Below are positions 24,551 through 33,212 of a stretch of DNA of 64,000 bases, one piece after another; position 1 is the stretch's first letter, and each line of letters starts with the position of its first letter. Under the pieces are notes generated by a model. The model did no database searches. It was not told the origin of the DNA and saw nothing but the letters and a program-made list of their open reading frames with translations. The DNA comes from Phenylobacterium sp. Lineage in GTDB: Bacteria; Pseudomonadota; Alphaproteobacteria; Caulobacterales; Caulobacteraceae. The translations under genes were made by a program, and so were the position numbers. The stretch is from assembly GCF_030697925.1 (NCBI RefSeq), contig NZ_JAUYOJ010000173.1, forward strand, positions 54,845 through 118,844. The letters run 5' to 3'.

Positions 24551-27071
24551 TCGTCCCCGGGCGCTGGCCGCGCGCTGGATGATTCTCGGCGAGTGGCGGG
24601 CCCATCCTATGCGGGCGGTGACGGCGGCTGTGGCCATCGCCGTCGGCGTGGCGCTGGGCCTGGCTGTGCACCTGGTCAACGCCTCGGCGCTCAACGAATT
24701 CTCCCAGGCCGTTTCGACGGTCAATGGCGACGCCGAGCTGCAGGTGCGAGGGGTCTCGCCCGCCGGCTTCGACGAGGCGCTCTACCCGACACTGGCCCGG
24801 CTGCCGGGCGTGGCGGCGACTAGCCCGGTGGTGGAGCTTGAGGCCGGGGCTAAGGGCGCGGATGGTCCGGTGACCTTGATCGGCCTGGACGTCTTGCGCG
24901 CGGCGCATGTGACGCCGAGCCTGCTGGGTCGCCCCTCTGGCGCGGACGCGGCTCATGGCCCGACCAGCGAGGCGGCTTTCGACGACAATGCCGTGCTCCT
25001 CTCTCGGGCCGCGCTTGACGCCCTGCAGGTCAAGCCGGGCGACCGCCTCGACCTGACCGCGGCCGGCCGCACCGTGCCCCTGGCGGTGGCCGGGACGCTA
25101 CCCGGCGTGGCCGAGGGCCAGCAGATCGCCGTCATGGACATCGCCGCCGCCCAGTGGCGGTTCGGCCAGATCGGCAAGCTGCAGCGCATCGACCTGCGCC
25201 TGGAGCAGGGCGCCGACGCAGGCCGGGTACGCGCGGCCATCGCCAGGGTGCTGCCCGCCGACGCCCAGCTGGTCAGCCGCGAGAGCGAGGCCCGGCGCAG
25301 CGACGCGCTCAGCCGCGCCTACCGGGTCAATCTCGACATGCTGGCCCTGATGGCCCTGCTGACCGGCGGGTTCCTGGTCTATTCGGCACAGTCGCTGGCC
25401 GTGGCGCGGCGCCGGGCGCAGTTCGCCTTGCTGCGGGTGCTGGGTGTGCGCCGCCGCGCCCTGCTGGGCCAGGTGCTAGCCGAGGGGGCGGTCGTCGGGC
25501 TGGCGGGTGGCGTCGCGGGGCTCGGGCTCGGCCTGGCGCTGGCGAGCGGGGTCCTGGCGCTGCTGGGCGGCGACCTCGGGGGCGGCTATTTCGGTGGGGT
25601 GGAGCCGGAGCTGGTCTTCGCGCCGGGCGCCGCCCTGGTGTTCCTGGTCCTGGGCCTGCTCACCGCCATGGGCGGCAGCCTGATCCCGGCTCGTGAGGCC
25701 GCCAGGGCCCAGCCGGCTGTGGCGCTGAAAAACGTCGGCGATTCCGTCGACCCACGTGTCGCGCCGCGCATCTGGCCCTCGCTGCTACTGCTGGCCGTAG
25801 GGGCCGCGGCGGCCTTCGCCCCGGCCGTCGGGGGTATTCCGCTGTTCGGCTACGGCGCCATGGCCCTGCTGCTGGCCGGCGGGGTGGCGGCCATGCCCTG
25901 GATCGCCCGGACCATGTTGACGCCCTTGCAACGCGTCCGCGTGGCCGGCGCGGCGGTAGATCTGGCCTTCAAACGGCTGTGGGGCGCGCCGTCCCAGGCG
26001 GCGGTGGCGCTGTGCGGGATCGTGGCCAGCACCAGCCTGATGGTGGCCATGGCGGTGATGGTGTCGAGCTTCCGCGGCTCCGTGGACGACTGGCTGGGCC
26101 AGGTCCTGGCCGATGACCTCTATGTCCGCGCCGAGGCCTCAGGCGGCGGCTTCGATCCCGCGACCCAGGCGGCCCTGGCGCGCACCCCCGGCGTGGCGCG
26201 GATGGTCTTCCAGACCTCCACCAGCCTTCGCCTGTCTCCGGACCAGCCGCCGCTGGCGGTGCTGATCCGGCCCTTCGACGCGCGCCGGATGCCGATGATC
26301 GACAGCGCGACGCCGCCGGCGGGCGCCACGCCGGTCTGGGTCTCAGAACCCGCCGCTTGGCTCTATGGCTGGAAGCCGGGCCAGAGCATCACCCTGCCCA
26401 TCAGCGGCCAGGCGGCGCCGTTCTTCGTGGCCGGCGTTTGGCGCGACTATTCCAACCAGCACGGCGCGGTCTCCCTGGATTCCGCCGACTACACGCGGCT
26501 GACCGGTGACGCCTTCCGCGCCGGGGCCGCGGTCGAACTGGCGCCTGGCGCGAAGCCCGAGACGGTCATCGCCGCCCTGCGCGCCCGGATGCCGCCCGGC
26601 CTCAGCGTCGACTTCGCCGAGCCCAAGACCTTGCGCGCCTTCGCCCTGCGCCTGTTCGACCGCAGCTTCGCGGTGACATATGGCCTGGAGGCCATCGCCA
26701 TACTGGTGGGGCTGGCCGGGGTGGCGGCCACCATCTCGGCCCAGACCCTGGCGCGGACCAAGGAGTTCGGCATGCTGCGCCACCTGGGCGTCACCCGCTC
26801 GCAGATCGTCGCCATGCTGGCCACCGAGGGCGCGGTGCTAGGGGCGGTGGGCGTCCTGGCCGGGATCGGCCTGGGCCTCGTCATGAGCCAGGTGCTGATC
26901 CACGTGGTCAATCCGCAGTCCTTCCATTGGACCATGGAGACCCAGCTCCCCTGGACCCTGCTGGCCAGTGTGGCGGCGGCCCTGGTCGCCGCGGCGGCGG
27001 GCACCGCCCTGCTGGCGGGCCGCCGGGCGCTGTCGGCGGACGCCGTGCGCGCCGTGCGGGAGGACTGGTGA
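24540..27071 (+). CDS. FtsX-like ABC permease (large, two FtsX modules)
   Basis: 843 residues. An N-terminal helix (AVTAAVAIAVGVALGLAVHL), a large periplasmic domain (about 45-260), an FtsX-type helix set (about 265-380: MALLTGGFLVYSAQSLAVAR; GLAGGVAGLGLGLALASGVL), a central pair (about 410-460), a second helix and periplasmic domain (about 490-705), and a C-terminal FtsX helix set (AIAILVGLAGVAATISAQTL; VLAGIGLGLVMSQVLIH). This duplicated layout fits permeases of the attFG / lipoprotein-release type fused in one chain. It starts inside the ATPase gene and its stop shares a base with the next start (TGATG). Confidence 0.9.
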   Translation: MAADRPRALAARWMILGEWRAHPMRAVTAAVAIAVGVALGLAVHLVNASALNEFSQAVSTVNGDAELQVRGVSPAGFDEALYPTLARLPGVAATSPVVELEAGAKGADGPVTLIGLDVLRAAHVTPSLLGRPSGADAAHGPTSEAAFDDNAVLLSRAALDALQVKPGDRLDLTAAGRTVPLAVAGTLPGVAEGQQIAVMDIAAAQWRFGQIGKLQRIDLRLEQGADAGRVRAAIARVLPADAQLVSRESEARRSDALSRAYRVNLDMLALMALLTGGFLVYSAQSLAVARRRAQFALLRVLGVRRRALLGQVLAEGAVVGLAGGVAGLGLGLALASGVLALLGGDLGGGYFGGVEPELVFAPGAALVFLVLGLLTAMGGSLIPAREAARAQPAVALKNVGDSVDPRVAPRIWPSLLLLAVGAAAAFAPAVGGIPLFGYGAMALLLAGGVAAMPWIARTMLTPLQRVRVAGAAVDLAFKRLWGAPSQAAVALCGIVASTSLMVAMAVMVSSFRGSVDDWLGQVLADDLYVRAEASGGGFDPATQAALARTPGVARMVFQTSTSLRLSPDQPPLAVLIRPFDARRMPMIDSATPPAGATPVWVSEPAAWLYGWKPGQSITLPISGQAAPFFVAGVWRDYSNQHGAVSLDSADYTRLTGDAFRAGAAVELAPGAKPETVIAALRARMPPGLSVDFAEPKTLRAFALRLFDRSFAVTYGLEAIAILVGLAGVAATISAQTLARTKEFGMLRHLGVTRSQIVAMLATEGAVLGAVGVLAGIGLGLVMSQVLIHVVNPQSFHWTMETQLPWTLLASVAAALVAAAAGTALLAGRRALSADAVRAVREDW

Positions 27072-28153
27072 TGGGGCGGTTGTTCGCCATCCTCGCCGCC
27101 CTGCTGGTGCTGGCCAGCCCCGCGGCCACCCAGACCGGGCCGGTCCTGCCGCTCTATCCGCAGGTGCGACCTGGCAGGGTCTTGACCTTCCCCGCCGACC
27201 ACGGGGCGCACCCGGAATTCCGCACCGAGTGGTGGTACGTCACCGGCTGGCTGAAGACCGAAGGCGGCCAGGACTTGGGCTTCCAGGTGACCTTCTTCCG
27301 CTCGCGCCCCAGCGTCGACCAGGCCAACCCCAGCGCCTTCGCCGCCAAGCAGATCCTGTTCGCTCACGCCGCGCTGTCGGACCCCAAGCTCGGCAAGCTG
27401 CTGCACGACCAGCGCATGGCCCGCGCCGGCTTCGGCCTAGCCGAGGCGGCGGTGGGCGACGCCAACCTGATCATCGACGACTGGACGATGCGCCGCGCCG
27501 CCGACGGCCGGTTCCTGACCAAGGTCGGCGGCAAGGCCTTCACCCTCGACCTGGCCTTTCGCCCCACCCAGCCGCCCCTGGCGCAGGGGGAGGGCGGCTA
27601 CAGTCGCAAGGGCCCCCAACCCAGTCAGGCCAGCCACTATTACAGCCTGCCGCAGATGGTCGTGTCGGGGACCGTGACGCGGGGCGGCAAGGCGGTGCGG
27701 GTCACCGGCTCGGCCTGGCTCGACCGCGAATGGTCCTCGACCCTGCTCGATCCCAAGGCGGTGGGCTGGGACTGGGTCGGCCTCAACCTCGACGACGGCG
27801 GCGCCCTGATGGCCTTCCAGGTCCGCGACGCGGCTGGCAAGGCGCTCTGGGCCGGCGGTTCGCTACGCGGCAAAGATGGTGCGGTGACGAGGTTCACGCC
27901 GGACATGGTGCGCTTCGGCGCTGAACGTCTCTGGCGCTCGCCCCGGACCGGAGGCCGCTATCCAGTGGAGCGCTCGTTGTCGGTGCGTCTGCCGCAGGGC
28001 GAGCGGAGGTGGATGCTGAAGCCCCTGTTCGACGACCAGGAACTCGACAGCCGCACCGCCGGGGGCCCGATCTACTGGGAAGGGGCGGTGACGACGCAGG
28101 GCGGTCGTGGGTATCTGGAGTTGACGGGGTATGTCAGCCCGATGAAGTTGTAG
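27071..28153 (+). CDS. AttH/CrtC-like lipocalin-fold protein
   Basis: 360 residues with a signal peptide (MGRLFAILAALLVLASPAAT) and the AttH/carotenoid 1,2-hydratase-like double-lipocalin pattern: HPEFRTEWWYVTGWLKTEG, LGFQVTFFRS, LFAHAALSDP, ASHYYSLPQMVVSGTV and VTGSAWLDREWSS, then WVGLNLDDGGALMAFQVRD. Despite frequent annotation as carotenoid hydratase, members linked to ABC genes are thought to handle lipid-like molecules in the periplasm. It completes a three-gene operon with the ATPase and permease (one-base overlap). A GTG three bases earlier is possible; the ATG at 27071 is preferred by coupling. Confidence 0.88.
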   Translation: MGRLFAILAALLVLASPAATQTGPVLPLYPQVRPGRVLTFPADHGAHPEFRTEWWYVTGWLKTEGGQDLGFQVTFFRSRPSVDQANPSAFAAKQILFAHAALSDPKLGKLLHDQRMARAGFGLAEAAVGDANLIIDDWTMRRAADGRFLTKVGGKAFTLDLAFRPTQPPLAQGEGGYSRKGPQPSQASHYYSLPQMVVSGTVTRGGKAVRVTGSAWLDREWSSTLLDPKAVGWDWVGLNLDDGGALMAFQVRDAAGKALWAGGSLRGKDGAVTRFTPDMVRFGAERLWRSPRTGGRYPVERSLSVRLPQGERRWMLKPLFDDQELDSRTAGGPIYWEGAVTTQGGRGYLELTGYVSPMKL

Positions 28154-28165
28154 AAACGCGCTTGT

Positions 28166-28408
28166 CTACATAGCCGGCAAGACAATCCTTTCGCCGAAGC
28201 GCGCTCGAAAGAGCCGGTCGATCAAGAGAAACCAGTGGCTCTGCGGACTTGGGTCAAGCCCCTCGGCCTTCAGAACTGCAAGGGTGAACTCACTCGCTGA
28301 CACGCTCTCGCGCTCGGAAATCTGCTCGATTGCCTCGGCTGGAACGCAGAATCCATGGTCAACGCAAAGCGTGTCGAAGAAGGCGTAGAGGTCGCCTCGA
28401 AGCGCCAC
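28166..28408 (-). CDS. Small unknown protein with AT-richer codon use
   Basis: 80 residues from a GTG at 28408, two bases after the stop of the dehydrogenase gene; GGTGGAG lies 15-20 bases upstream inside that gene. Sequence: VALRGDLYAFFDTLCVDHGF, CVPAEAIEQISERESVSASE, then FTLAVLKAEGLDPSPQSHWF and LIDRLFRARFGERI. It looks like a folded, mostly helical protein with a hydrophobic pattern, not a shadow frame. No family is recognised. Its bases are visibly less GC-rich than all neighbouring genes, which suggests recent acquisition. A TTG start or fusion with the upstream frame is possible but less likely. Confidence 0.6.
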   Translation of the reverse strand: MALRGDLYAFFDTLCVDHGFCVPAEAIEQISERESVSASEFTLAVLKAEGLDPSPQSHWFLLIDRLFRARFGERIVLPAM

Positions 28409-28410
28409 GA

Positions 28411-29499
28411 CTAAGCCCGCCCAGGCTCCACCAGGATCTTCACGTGCGCTTCGGGATCCCCCAGTGTCACGAACGCATCGGCCACCCGGCCTAGCCCCAC
28501 CTTCCCAGTCACCACGCCGCTGACGTCGATCACGCCCTCGGCGATGTCGCGCAGGGTCTGGGCGAACTCTTCGGGGGTGTAGCCGAACACGAAGGTGAGC
28601 TCGATTTCCTTCGTAATGGCGATGGCGGGCTCGATCTTGTCGGTCTCCATACAGACCCCCGCCACCACGATCTGGGCGCCGGCGGGTGAGGCCTCGATCA
28701 GGCTCTGGACGATGCCGGGCGAGCCGACGCATTCGAAGACCACCGGCTGACCGAAACTGCCGCCCATCATCTTGATCATGCTCTGGGCCGCGCGAGCGGT
28801 CGGGACGCCGAAGCCCTCCCAGCGGGCGTGCGGGCTCTCCCTGGCCGGGTCGATGATGATGTCGGCGCCCAGCATTTCGGCCGCGGCGCGGCGGCGCGGC
28901 GAGTAGTCGGCGGCGATGACAGGGCCATGGCCGCGCGCCTTCAGCCCCGCGATCACCGCCAGGCCGACGGTGCCGCAGCCCACCACCAGGCAGACGCTGT
29001 TGGGGTCGAGCCGCGCCTTGGCCACCGCATGGGCGCCGACCGCGAAGGGCTCGGTGAGCGCCGCCTGGTCGGTGGGCAGGCCGTTGGGCACCTCCAGCAG
29101 CAGGGCTTCCGACAGGATCATCCGCTCGGCGAAACCGCCCGGTAGCTTGTTGGAGAAGCCGAGCATCTCCGCCCCGCCGGCCGGGGTCAGGGTGACGGGC
29201 AGGGAGACGATGCGGGTCCCGGCCTTCAGCGCGCCGGTCGTGCCGGGTCCGTGGTCGAGGATCTCGGCGCAGAACTCATGGCCGAACACCGTGTCGGCGC
29301 GGGGATCGAAGCCGTTGGTCATGCCGCCGCTGGCCCGGCTGGTCAGCTCTATCATGTGCTCCATGTGGTGCAGGGCGTGTAGGTCCGAGCCGCAGATGCC
29401 GCAGGCCAAGGTTTTGACCAGCACCTGGCCGCTGTCGGGCTTCAGGTCCTCGATCTCGTCGCAGACCAGGGCCTTGTTCCGCCGAATGACCGCCCGCAT
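28411..29499 (-). CDS. Zinc-type alcohol dehydrogenase-like oxidoreductase (MDR family)
   Basis: 362 residues from the ATG at 29499 (GGGAGAGCG upstream). The MDR pattern is clear: catalytic zinc ligand Cys in CGICGSDLHALHH, GHEFCAEI, and the Rossmann motif VVGCGTVGLAVIAGLKARGH followed by AADYSPRRRAAAEMLGAD. The structural zinc loop with four closely spaced cysteines is not visible, so it may bind only the catalytic zinc. It would oxidise an alcohol or reduce an aldehyde/ketone with NAD(P); substrate unknown. A small low-GC gene follows directly. Confidence 0.88.
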   Translation of the reverse strand: MRAVIRRNKALVCDEIEDLKPDSGQVLVKTLACGICGSDLHALHHMEHMIELTSRASGGMTNGFDPRADTVFGHEFCAEILDHGPGTTGALKAGTRIVSLPVTLTPAGGAEMLGFSNKLPGGFAERMILSEALLLEVPNGLPTDQAALTEPFAVGAHAVAKARLDPNSVCLVVGCGTVGLAVIAGLKARGHGPVIAADYSPRRRAAAEMLGADIIIDPARESPHARWEGFGVPTARAAQSMIKMMGGSFGQPVVFECVGSPGIVQSLIEASPAGAQIVVAGVCMETDKIEPAIAITKEIELTFVFGYTPEEFAQTLRDIAEGVIDVSGVVTGKVGLGRVADAFVTLGDPEAHVKILVEPGRA

Positions 29500-29516
29500 G
29501 TCGCTCTCCCACAAGC

Positions 29517-29625
29517 TGTCATCCCGGAAGACGCGCAGCGGCTATCCGGGATCCATAGACGCCGACCCCTCCGGCTTGATCTGGAGCGTATGGCTCCCGG
29601 TCTTGCTGCGCAAACCGGGATGACA
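29517..29625 (+). repeat. Palindromic intergenic repeat element, copy 1
   Basis: 109 bases bounded by perfect 11-base inverted ends TGTCATCCCGG and CCGGGATGACA. Inside is a second inverted pair, CCGGGATCCATA against TATGGCTCCCGG (11 of 12 matching), so the RNA or DNA could fold as a long double hairpin. A second element of the same design lies at 57041-57153 in opposite orientation. It sits between the divergent dehydrogenase and fabD genes. No coding capacity. Such REP/MITE-like elements are typically dispersed in intergenic space. Confidence 0.75.
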
Positions 29626-29785
29626 CCCAGAGAAGACGGCGCGTCAGCGCGACGACATCTGAGAGAAGGTGACGCCAGGGAGGGGAAGCCGCTATTTCGC
29701 GGGAGTTGCCGGGGCTGGGCATATCCCCTAACCCTCCCGGCTCGGAATCGTGAGAGCGCGACAGCGCCGTAGACGGGAGAGCCCC

Positions 29786-30730
29786 ATGAGCCTCGCCTTC
29801 CTATTTCCCGGCCAGGGCAGCCAGGCGCTCGGCATGGGCGCCGATCTGGCGGAGGCCTTCGGGTCGGCCCGCGAGGTGTTCCAGGAGGTCGACGAGGCGC
29901 TCGGCCAAAAGCTGTTCAAGCTGATGCGCGAAGGGCCGGAGGATCAGCTCACCCTGACCGAAAACGCCCAGCCGGCCCTGATGGCCGTGTCCCTGGCGGT
30001 GATGCGCACCCTGGAGAAGGAATTCTCCATCGGGGTCGAGAAGGCCGCCTTCGTGGCCGGCCACAGCCTCGGAGAGTATTCCGCGCTCGCCGCCGCCGGG
30101 GCCATCAGCCTGGCCGACACCGCGCGCCTGCTGAAGCTGCGCGGTCAGGCCATGCAGCGGGCTGTGCCGGTGGGCGAGGGGGCCATGGCCTCCCTGATCG
30201 GGCCCAAGTCCGACGTGGCCCTGGCCGAAGCGGCGGCTGCAGCCGGCTCTGCGGTGGGCGTCTGCGTCGTGGCCAACGACAACAACAACGGCCATGTGGT
30301 GATCTCCGGCGCCAAGGCCGCCGTGGATCTGGCCATCGAGAAGGCCAAGGAGCTGGGGGCCCGCGCCATCCCGCTGAACGTCTCGGCGCCCTTCCACTGC
30401 CCGCTGATGCAACCGGCGGCCGACGAGATGGCCGAGGCCCTCGGCCGCGCCACGATCCTGGCGCCCCGCGCGCCGCTGGTCGCCAATGTCACCGCCAAGC
30501 CAACCCTCGACCCGGAAGAGATCCGCCGTCTGCTGGTGGACCAGGTCACCGGCCGGGTGCGCTGGCGCGAGAGCATGCTGTGGCTGGCCAACGACGCCGG
30601 GATCACCCGTTTCGCCGAGGCCGGATCGGGTAAGGTGCTGTCGGGCATGGCCAAGCGGATCGCGCCGGACTCCGAAGCCACGCCGCTCAACACCCCCGCC
30701 GACCTCGAAGCCTTCGCGAAGAGCCTCTGA
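29786..30730 (+). CDS. fabD: Malonyl CoA-acyl carrier protein transacylase
   Basis: 314 residues starting MSLAFLFPGQGSQALGMGAD at the ATG at 29786, with GGGAGA upstream. Motifs: PGQGSQ at 8-13, the catalytic Ser94 in AGHSLGEYSALAAAGA, the arginine in LLKLRGQAMQRAVP, and the histidine in LNVSAPFHCPLM. FabD loads malonate onto AcpP for fatty-acid elongation. It heads the block fabD-fabG-acpP-fabF, with fabG starting one base after its stop codon. An upstream in-frame ATG at 29750 adds 12 basic residues and is not favoured. Confidence 0.97.
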   Translation: MSLAFLFPGQGSQALGMGADLAEAFGSAREVFQEVDEALGQKLFKLMREGPEDQLTLTENAQPALMAVSLAVMRTLEKEFSIGVEKAAFVAGHSLGEYSALAAAGAISLADTARLLKLRGQAMQRAVPVGEGAMASLIGPKSDVALAEAAAAAGSAVGVCVVANDNNNGHVVISGAKAAVDLAIEKAKELGARAIPLNVSAPFHCPLMQPAADEMAEALGRATILAPRAPLVANVTAKPTLDPEEIRRLLVDQVTGRVRWRESMLWLANDAGITRFAEAGSGKVLSGMAKRIAPDSEATPLNTPADLEAFAKSL

Positions 30731-30731
30731 C

Positions 30732-31472
30732 ATGTTCGATCTGACTGGAAAGACCGCCCTCGTCACCGGCGCCACGGGCGGCATCGGCGGCGCCATCGCC
30801 AGGGCCCTGCACGCGGCCGGCGCCCATGTGGTGCTGTCGGGCACCCGCGAGGCGGTGCTGGCCGACCTCGCCAAGGCGCTGGGCGAGCGCACTTCGATCG
30901 CCGCGGCCAACCTTGCCGACGCCGAATCGGTGGACGGCCTGATCGCCCGCGCCGAGGAGGCCGCCGGGAACGGTCTCGACATCCTGGTGGCCAACGCCGG
31001 CATCACCAAGGACGGCCTGCTGATGCGGATGAAGGACGAGGACTGGGAGTCCGTCCTCAAGATCAACCTGGAAAGCTATTTCCGCCTGAGCCGCGCGGCC
31101 ATGCGTGGCATGATGAAGCGGCGGGCCGGCAGGATCATCGGCATCACCTCGGTGGTGGGCGTCATGGGCAATCCTGGCCAGGCCAACTATGCGGCCTCCA
31201 AGGCCGGAATGATCGGCTTTTCCAAGGCCTTGGCCCAGGAAGTGGCCACGCGCGGCATCACCGTGAACTGCGTCGCCCCGGGGTTCATCGAGAGCCCGAT
31301 GACCGATGCGCTCAACGAAGCCCAGAAGGCCCAGATCCTCGGGACCATTCCCGCTGGCCGGCTGGGCCTGGGAAGCGACGTCGCGGCGGCCTGCGTTTAT
31401 CTGGCCAGCGACGAGGCCGGCTACATGACGGGCCAGACGCTGCACGTGAACGGCGGCATGGCCATGATCTGA
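30732..31472 (+). CDS. fabG: 3-oxoacyl-[acyl-carrier-protein] reductase
   Basis: 246 residues: [20 protein letters not shown] (cofactor motif TGATGGIG at 12-19), [13 protein letters not shown] at 88-100, catalytic Ser140 in [11 protein letters not shown], and Tyr153-Ala-Ala-Ser-Lys157. The NAGITRD/KD and [14 protein letters not shown] segments are specific to FabG among SDRs. It reduces 3-oxoacyl-ACP with NADPH in fatty-acid synthesis. It follows fabD with one intervening base. The 140 bases after it hold a TTGACA (31556-31561) that may be part of the acpP promoter, though no good -10 matches it. Confidence 0.97.
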   Translation: MFDLTGKTALVTGATGGIGGAIARALHAAGAHVVLSGTREAVLADLAKALGERTSIAAANLADAESVDGLIARAEEAAGNGLDILVANAGITKDGLLMRMKDEDWESVLKINLESYFRLSRAAMRGMMKRRAGRIIGITSVVGVMGNPGQANYAASKAGMIGFSKALAQEVATRGITVNCVAPGFIESPMTDALNEAQKAQILGTIPAGRLGLGSDVAAACVYLASDEAGYMTGQTLHVNGGMAMI

Positions 31473-31612
31473 CCGGTTGGCGCCGACGTGGCGATCATGC
31501 TACGGCGACGCCCGAACCGGCGAGGCGAAGGTCTCGAAGCCCAGTTCCGTTGCGGTTGACAACTCGTCGGCCGTCGCGGATGGATCAGTTTGAACAACAG
31601 GGACTTAAGCGA

Positions 31613-31852
31613 ATGTCCGACATCCTCGAGCGCGTGCGCAAGATCGTCATCGAACACCTCGACGCCGATCCGGAGAAGGTCACCGAGAAGGCGAGTTTTA
31701 TCGACGACCTGGGCGCTGACAGCCTCGACAACGTCGAACTCGTCATGGCCTTCGAAGAAGAGTTCGATATCGAAATTCCCGACGACGCGGCGGAGCATAT
31801 CCAGACCGTTGGCGACGCGGTGAAGTTCATCGGTGAGCGCCTGGGCGCTTAA
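31613..31852 (+). CDS. acpP: Acyl carrier protein
   Basis: 79 residues, acidic and helical, starting [20 protein letters not shown]. The phosphopantetheine site is Ser37 in [20 protein letters not shown]. AcpP carries acyl chains during fatty-acid and lipid A synthesis. The ATG at 31613 fits the family start; an in-frame ATG at 31550 would add 21 unrelated residues and is rejected. AcpP is normally among the most abundant proteins, and the gap upstream suggests its own promoter. fabF starts 77 bases downstream. Confidence 0.97.
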   Translation: MSDILERVRKIVIEHLDADPEKVTEKASFIDDLGADSLDNVELVMAFEEEFDIEIPDDAAEHIQTVGDAVKFIGERLGA

Positions 31853-31928
31853 GCTCAGCAATCATTGAAGTTTCGGCCGCCGCGTCGCTCCCCGGAGCTC
31901 GCGGCGGTCTGCGTTTGGAGGCTCGCCC

Positions 31929-33212
31929 ATGCGTCGTGTCGTCGTCACCGGAATCGGTCTTTTGACCCCTCTCGGCCAGGGCGTCGACTTGACCTGGGCG
32001 GCGATCCTGGCCGGAAAGTCCGGGGCCGGGCGCATCACCACCTTCGATCCGACCGAATATGCCTGCCAGGTGGCCTGCGAAGTGCCGCGGGTGGACGGCC
32101 GGGGCGGCGGCGGGCCCGATGTGGCCGGCTCCTTCGATCCGGACCTGACCATGGCCCCCAAGGACCAGCGTCGGGTCGACGACTTCATCCTCTACGCCAT
32201 GGCCGCGGCCGACGAAGCGGTAAAGGATTCGGGCTGGGTCCCGGAGACCGACGAGGACAAGGAACGCACCGGGGTCATCATCGGCTCTGGGATCGGCGGC
32301 CTGGGGACCATCGAGCGCACGTCCGTCGAGCTCTTCCAGAAGGGTCCGCGGCGGATCAGCCCGTTCTTCATCCCCTCGGCCCTGATCAACCTGGCCTCGG
32401 GCCAGGTCTCGATCCGCTACGGCTTCAAGGGCCCGAACCATTCGGTGGTCACGGCCTGCGCCACCGGGGCCCACGCGGTCGGCGACGCCGCGCGGATGAT
32501 CAAGTACGGCGACGCCGACGTGATGGTGGCCGGCGGGGCCGAGGCGGCGATCTGTCCGGTGGGCGTCGCGGGCTTCATCGCCTGCCGCGCCATGTCGACC
32601 AACTTCAACGCGACGCCCGAGAAGGCCAGCCGGCCCTATGACAAGGATCGCGACGGCTTCGTCATGGGCGAGGGCGCCGGCGTCCTGGTGCTGGAAGAGT
32701 ACGAGCACGCCAAGGCGCGCGGGGCCAAGATCTATGCCGAGGTGCTGGGCTACGGCCTGGCTGGCGACGCCTACCACATCACCGCCCCGGCCGAGGACGG
32801 CGACGGCGGCTTCCGGGCGATGCGGGCGGCGATCAAGGACGCCGGCATCGACCCCTCGGAGATCGACTACATCAACGCCCACGGCACCTCCACGCCGCTG
32901 GGCGACGAGATCGAGCTGGGCGCCGTGGCCCGCATCCTGGGCAACGCCGCCAAGACCGTGACCATGTCCTCCACCAAGTCGGCCACCGGCCACCTGCTGG
33001 GCGCGGCCGGCGCCATCGAGGCGATCTTCTCCTGCCTGGCGATCCGCGACCAGATCGCGCCGCCGACCATCAACCTGGACAGTCCATCCGTGGTCACGGA
33101 GATCGACCTGGTTCCCAACAAGGCCAAGCCGATGGCCATCGAGGTGGTGCTTTCCAACAGCTTCGGCTTTGGCGGCACCAACGCCTCGGTGGTGTTCAAG
33201 AAGGTCTCGTGA
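31929..33212 (+). CDS. fabF: 3-oxoacyl-[acyl-carrier-protein] synthase II
   Basis: 427 residues starting MRRVVVTGIGLLTPLGQGVD. The condensing-enzyme triad is present: Cys177 in NHSVVTACATGAHAVGDA, His in YINAHGTSTPLGDEIE and His in SSTKSATGHLLGAAGAIE. FabF extends acyl-ACP chains and tunes unsaturated fatty-acid content with temperature. It is slightly longer than the E. coli enzyme (413) because of a Gly-rich insert near residue 60. Its stop overlaps the mltG start (GTGA), linking fatty-acid and cell-wall genes in one transcript. Confidence 0.97.
   Translation: MRRVVVTGIGLLTPLGQGVDLTWAAILAGKSGAGRITTFDPTEYACQVACEVPRVDGRGGGGPDVAGSFDPDLTMAPKDQRRVDDFILYAMAAADEAVKDSGWVPETDEDKERTGVIIGSGIGGLGTIERTSVELFQKGPRRISPFFIPSALINLASGQVSIRYGFKGPNHSVVTACATGAHAVGDAARMIKYGDADVMVAGGAEAAICPVGVAGFIACRAMSTNFNATPEKASRPYDKDRDGFVMGEGAGVLVLEEYEHAKARGAKIYAEVLGYGLAGDAYHITAPAEDGDGGFRAMRAAIKDAGIDPSEIDYINAHGTSTPLGDEIELGAVARILGNAAKTVTMSSTKSATGHLLGAAGAIEAIFSCLAIRDQIAPPTINLDSPSVVTEIDLVPNKAKPMAIEVVLSNSFGFGGTNASVVFKKVS

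Noticed and set aside
31556..31590. A full sigma-70 promoter for acpP starting with TTGACA
   Set aside because: The -35-like hexamer is perfect, but no convincing -10 lies 16-18 bases downstream, so it is mentioned only with the neighbouring genes.
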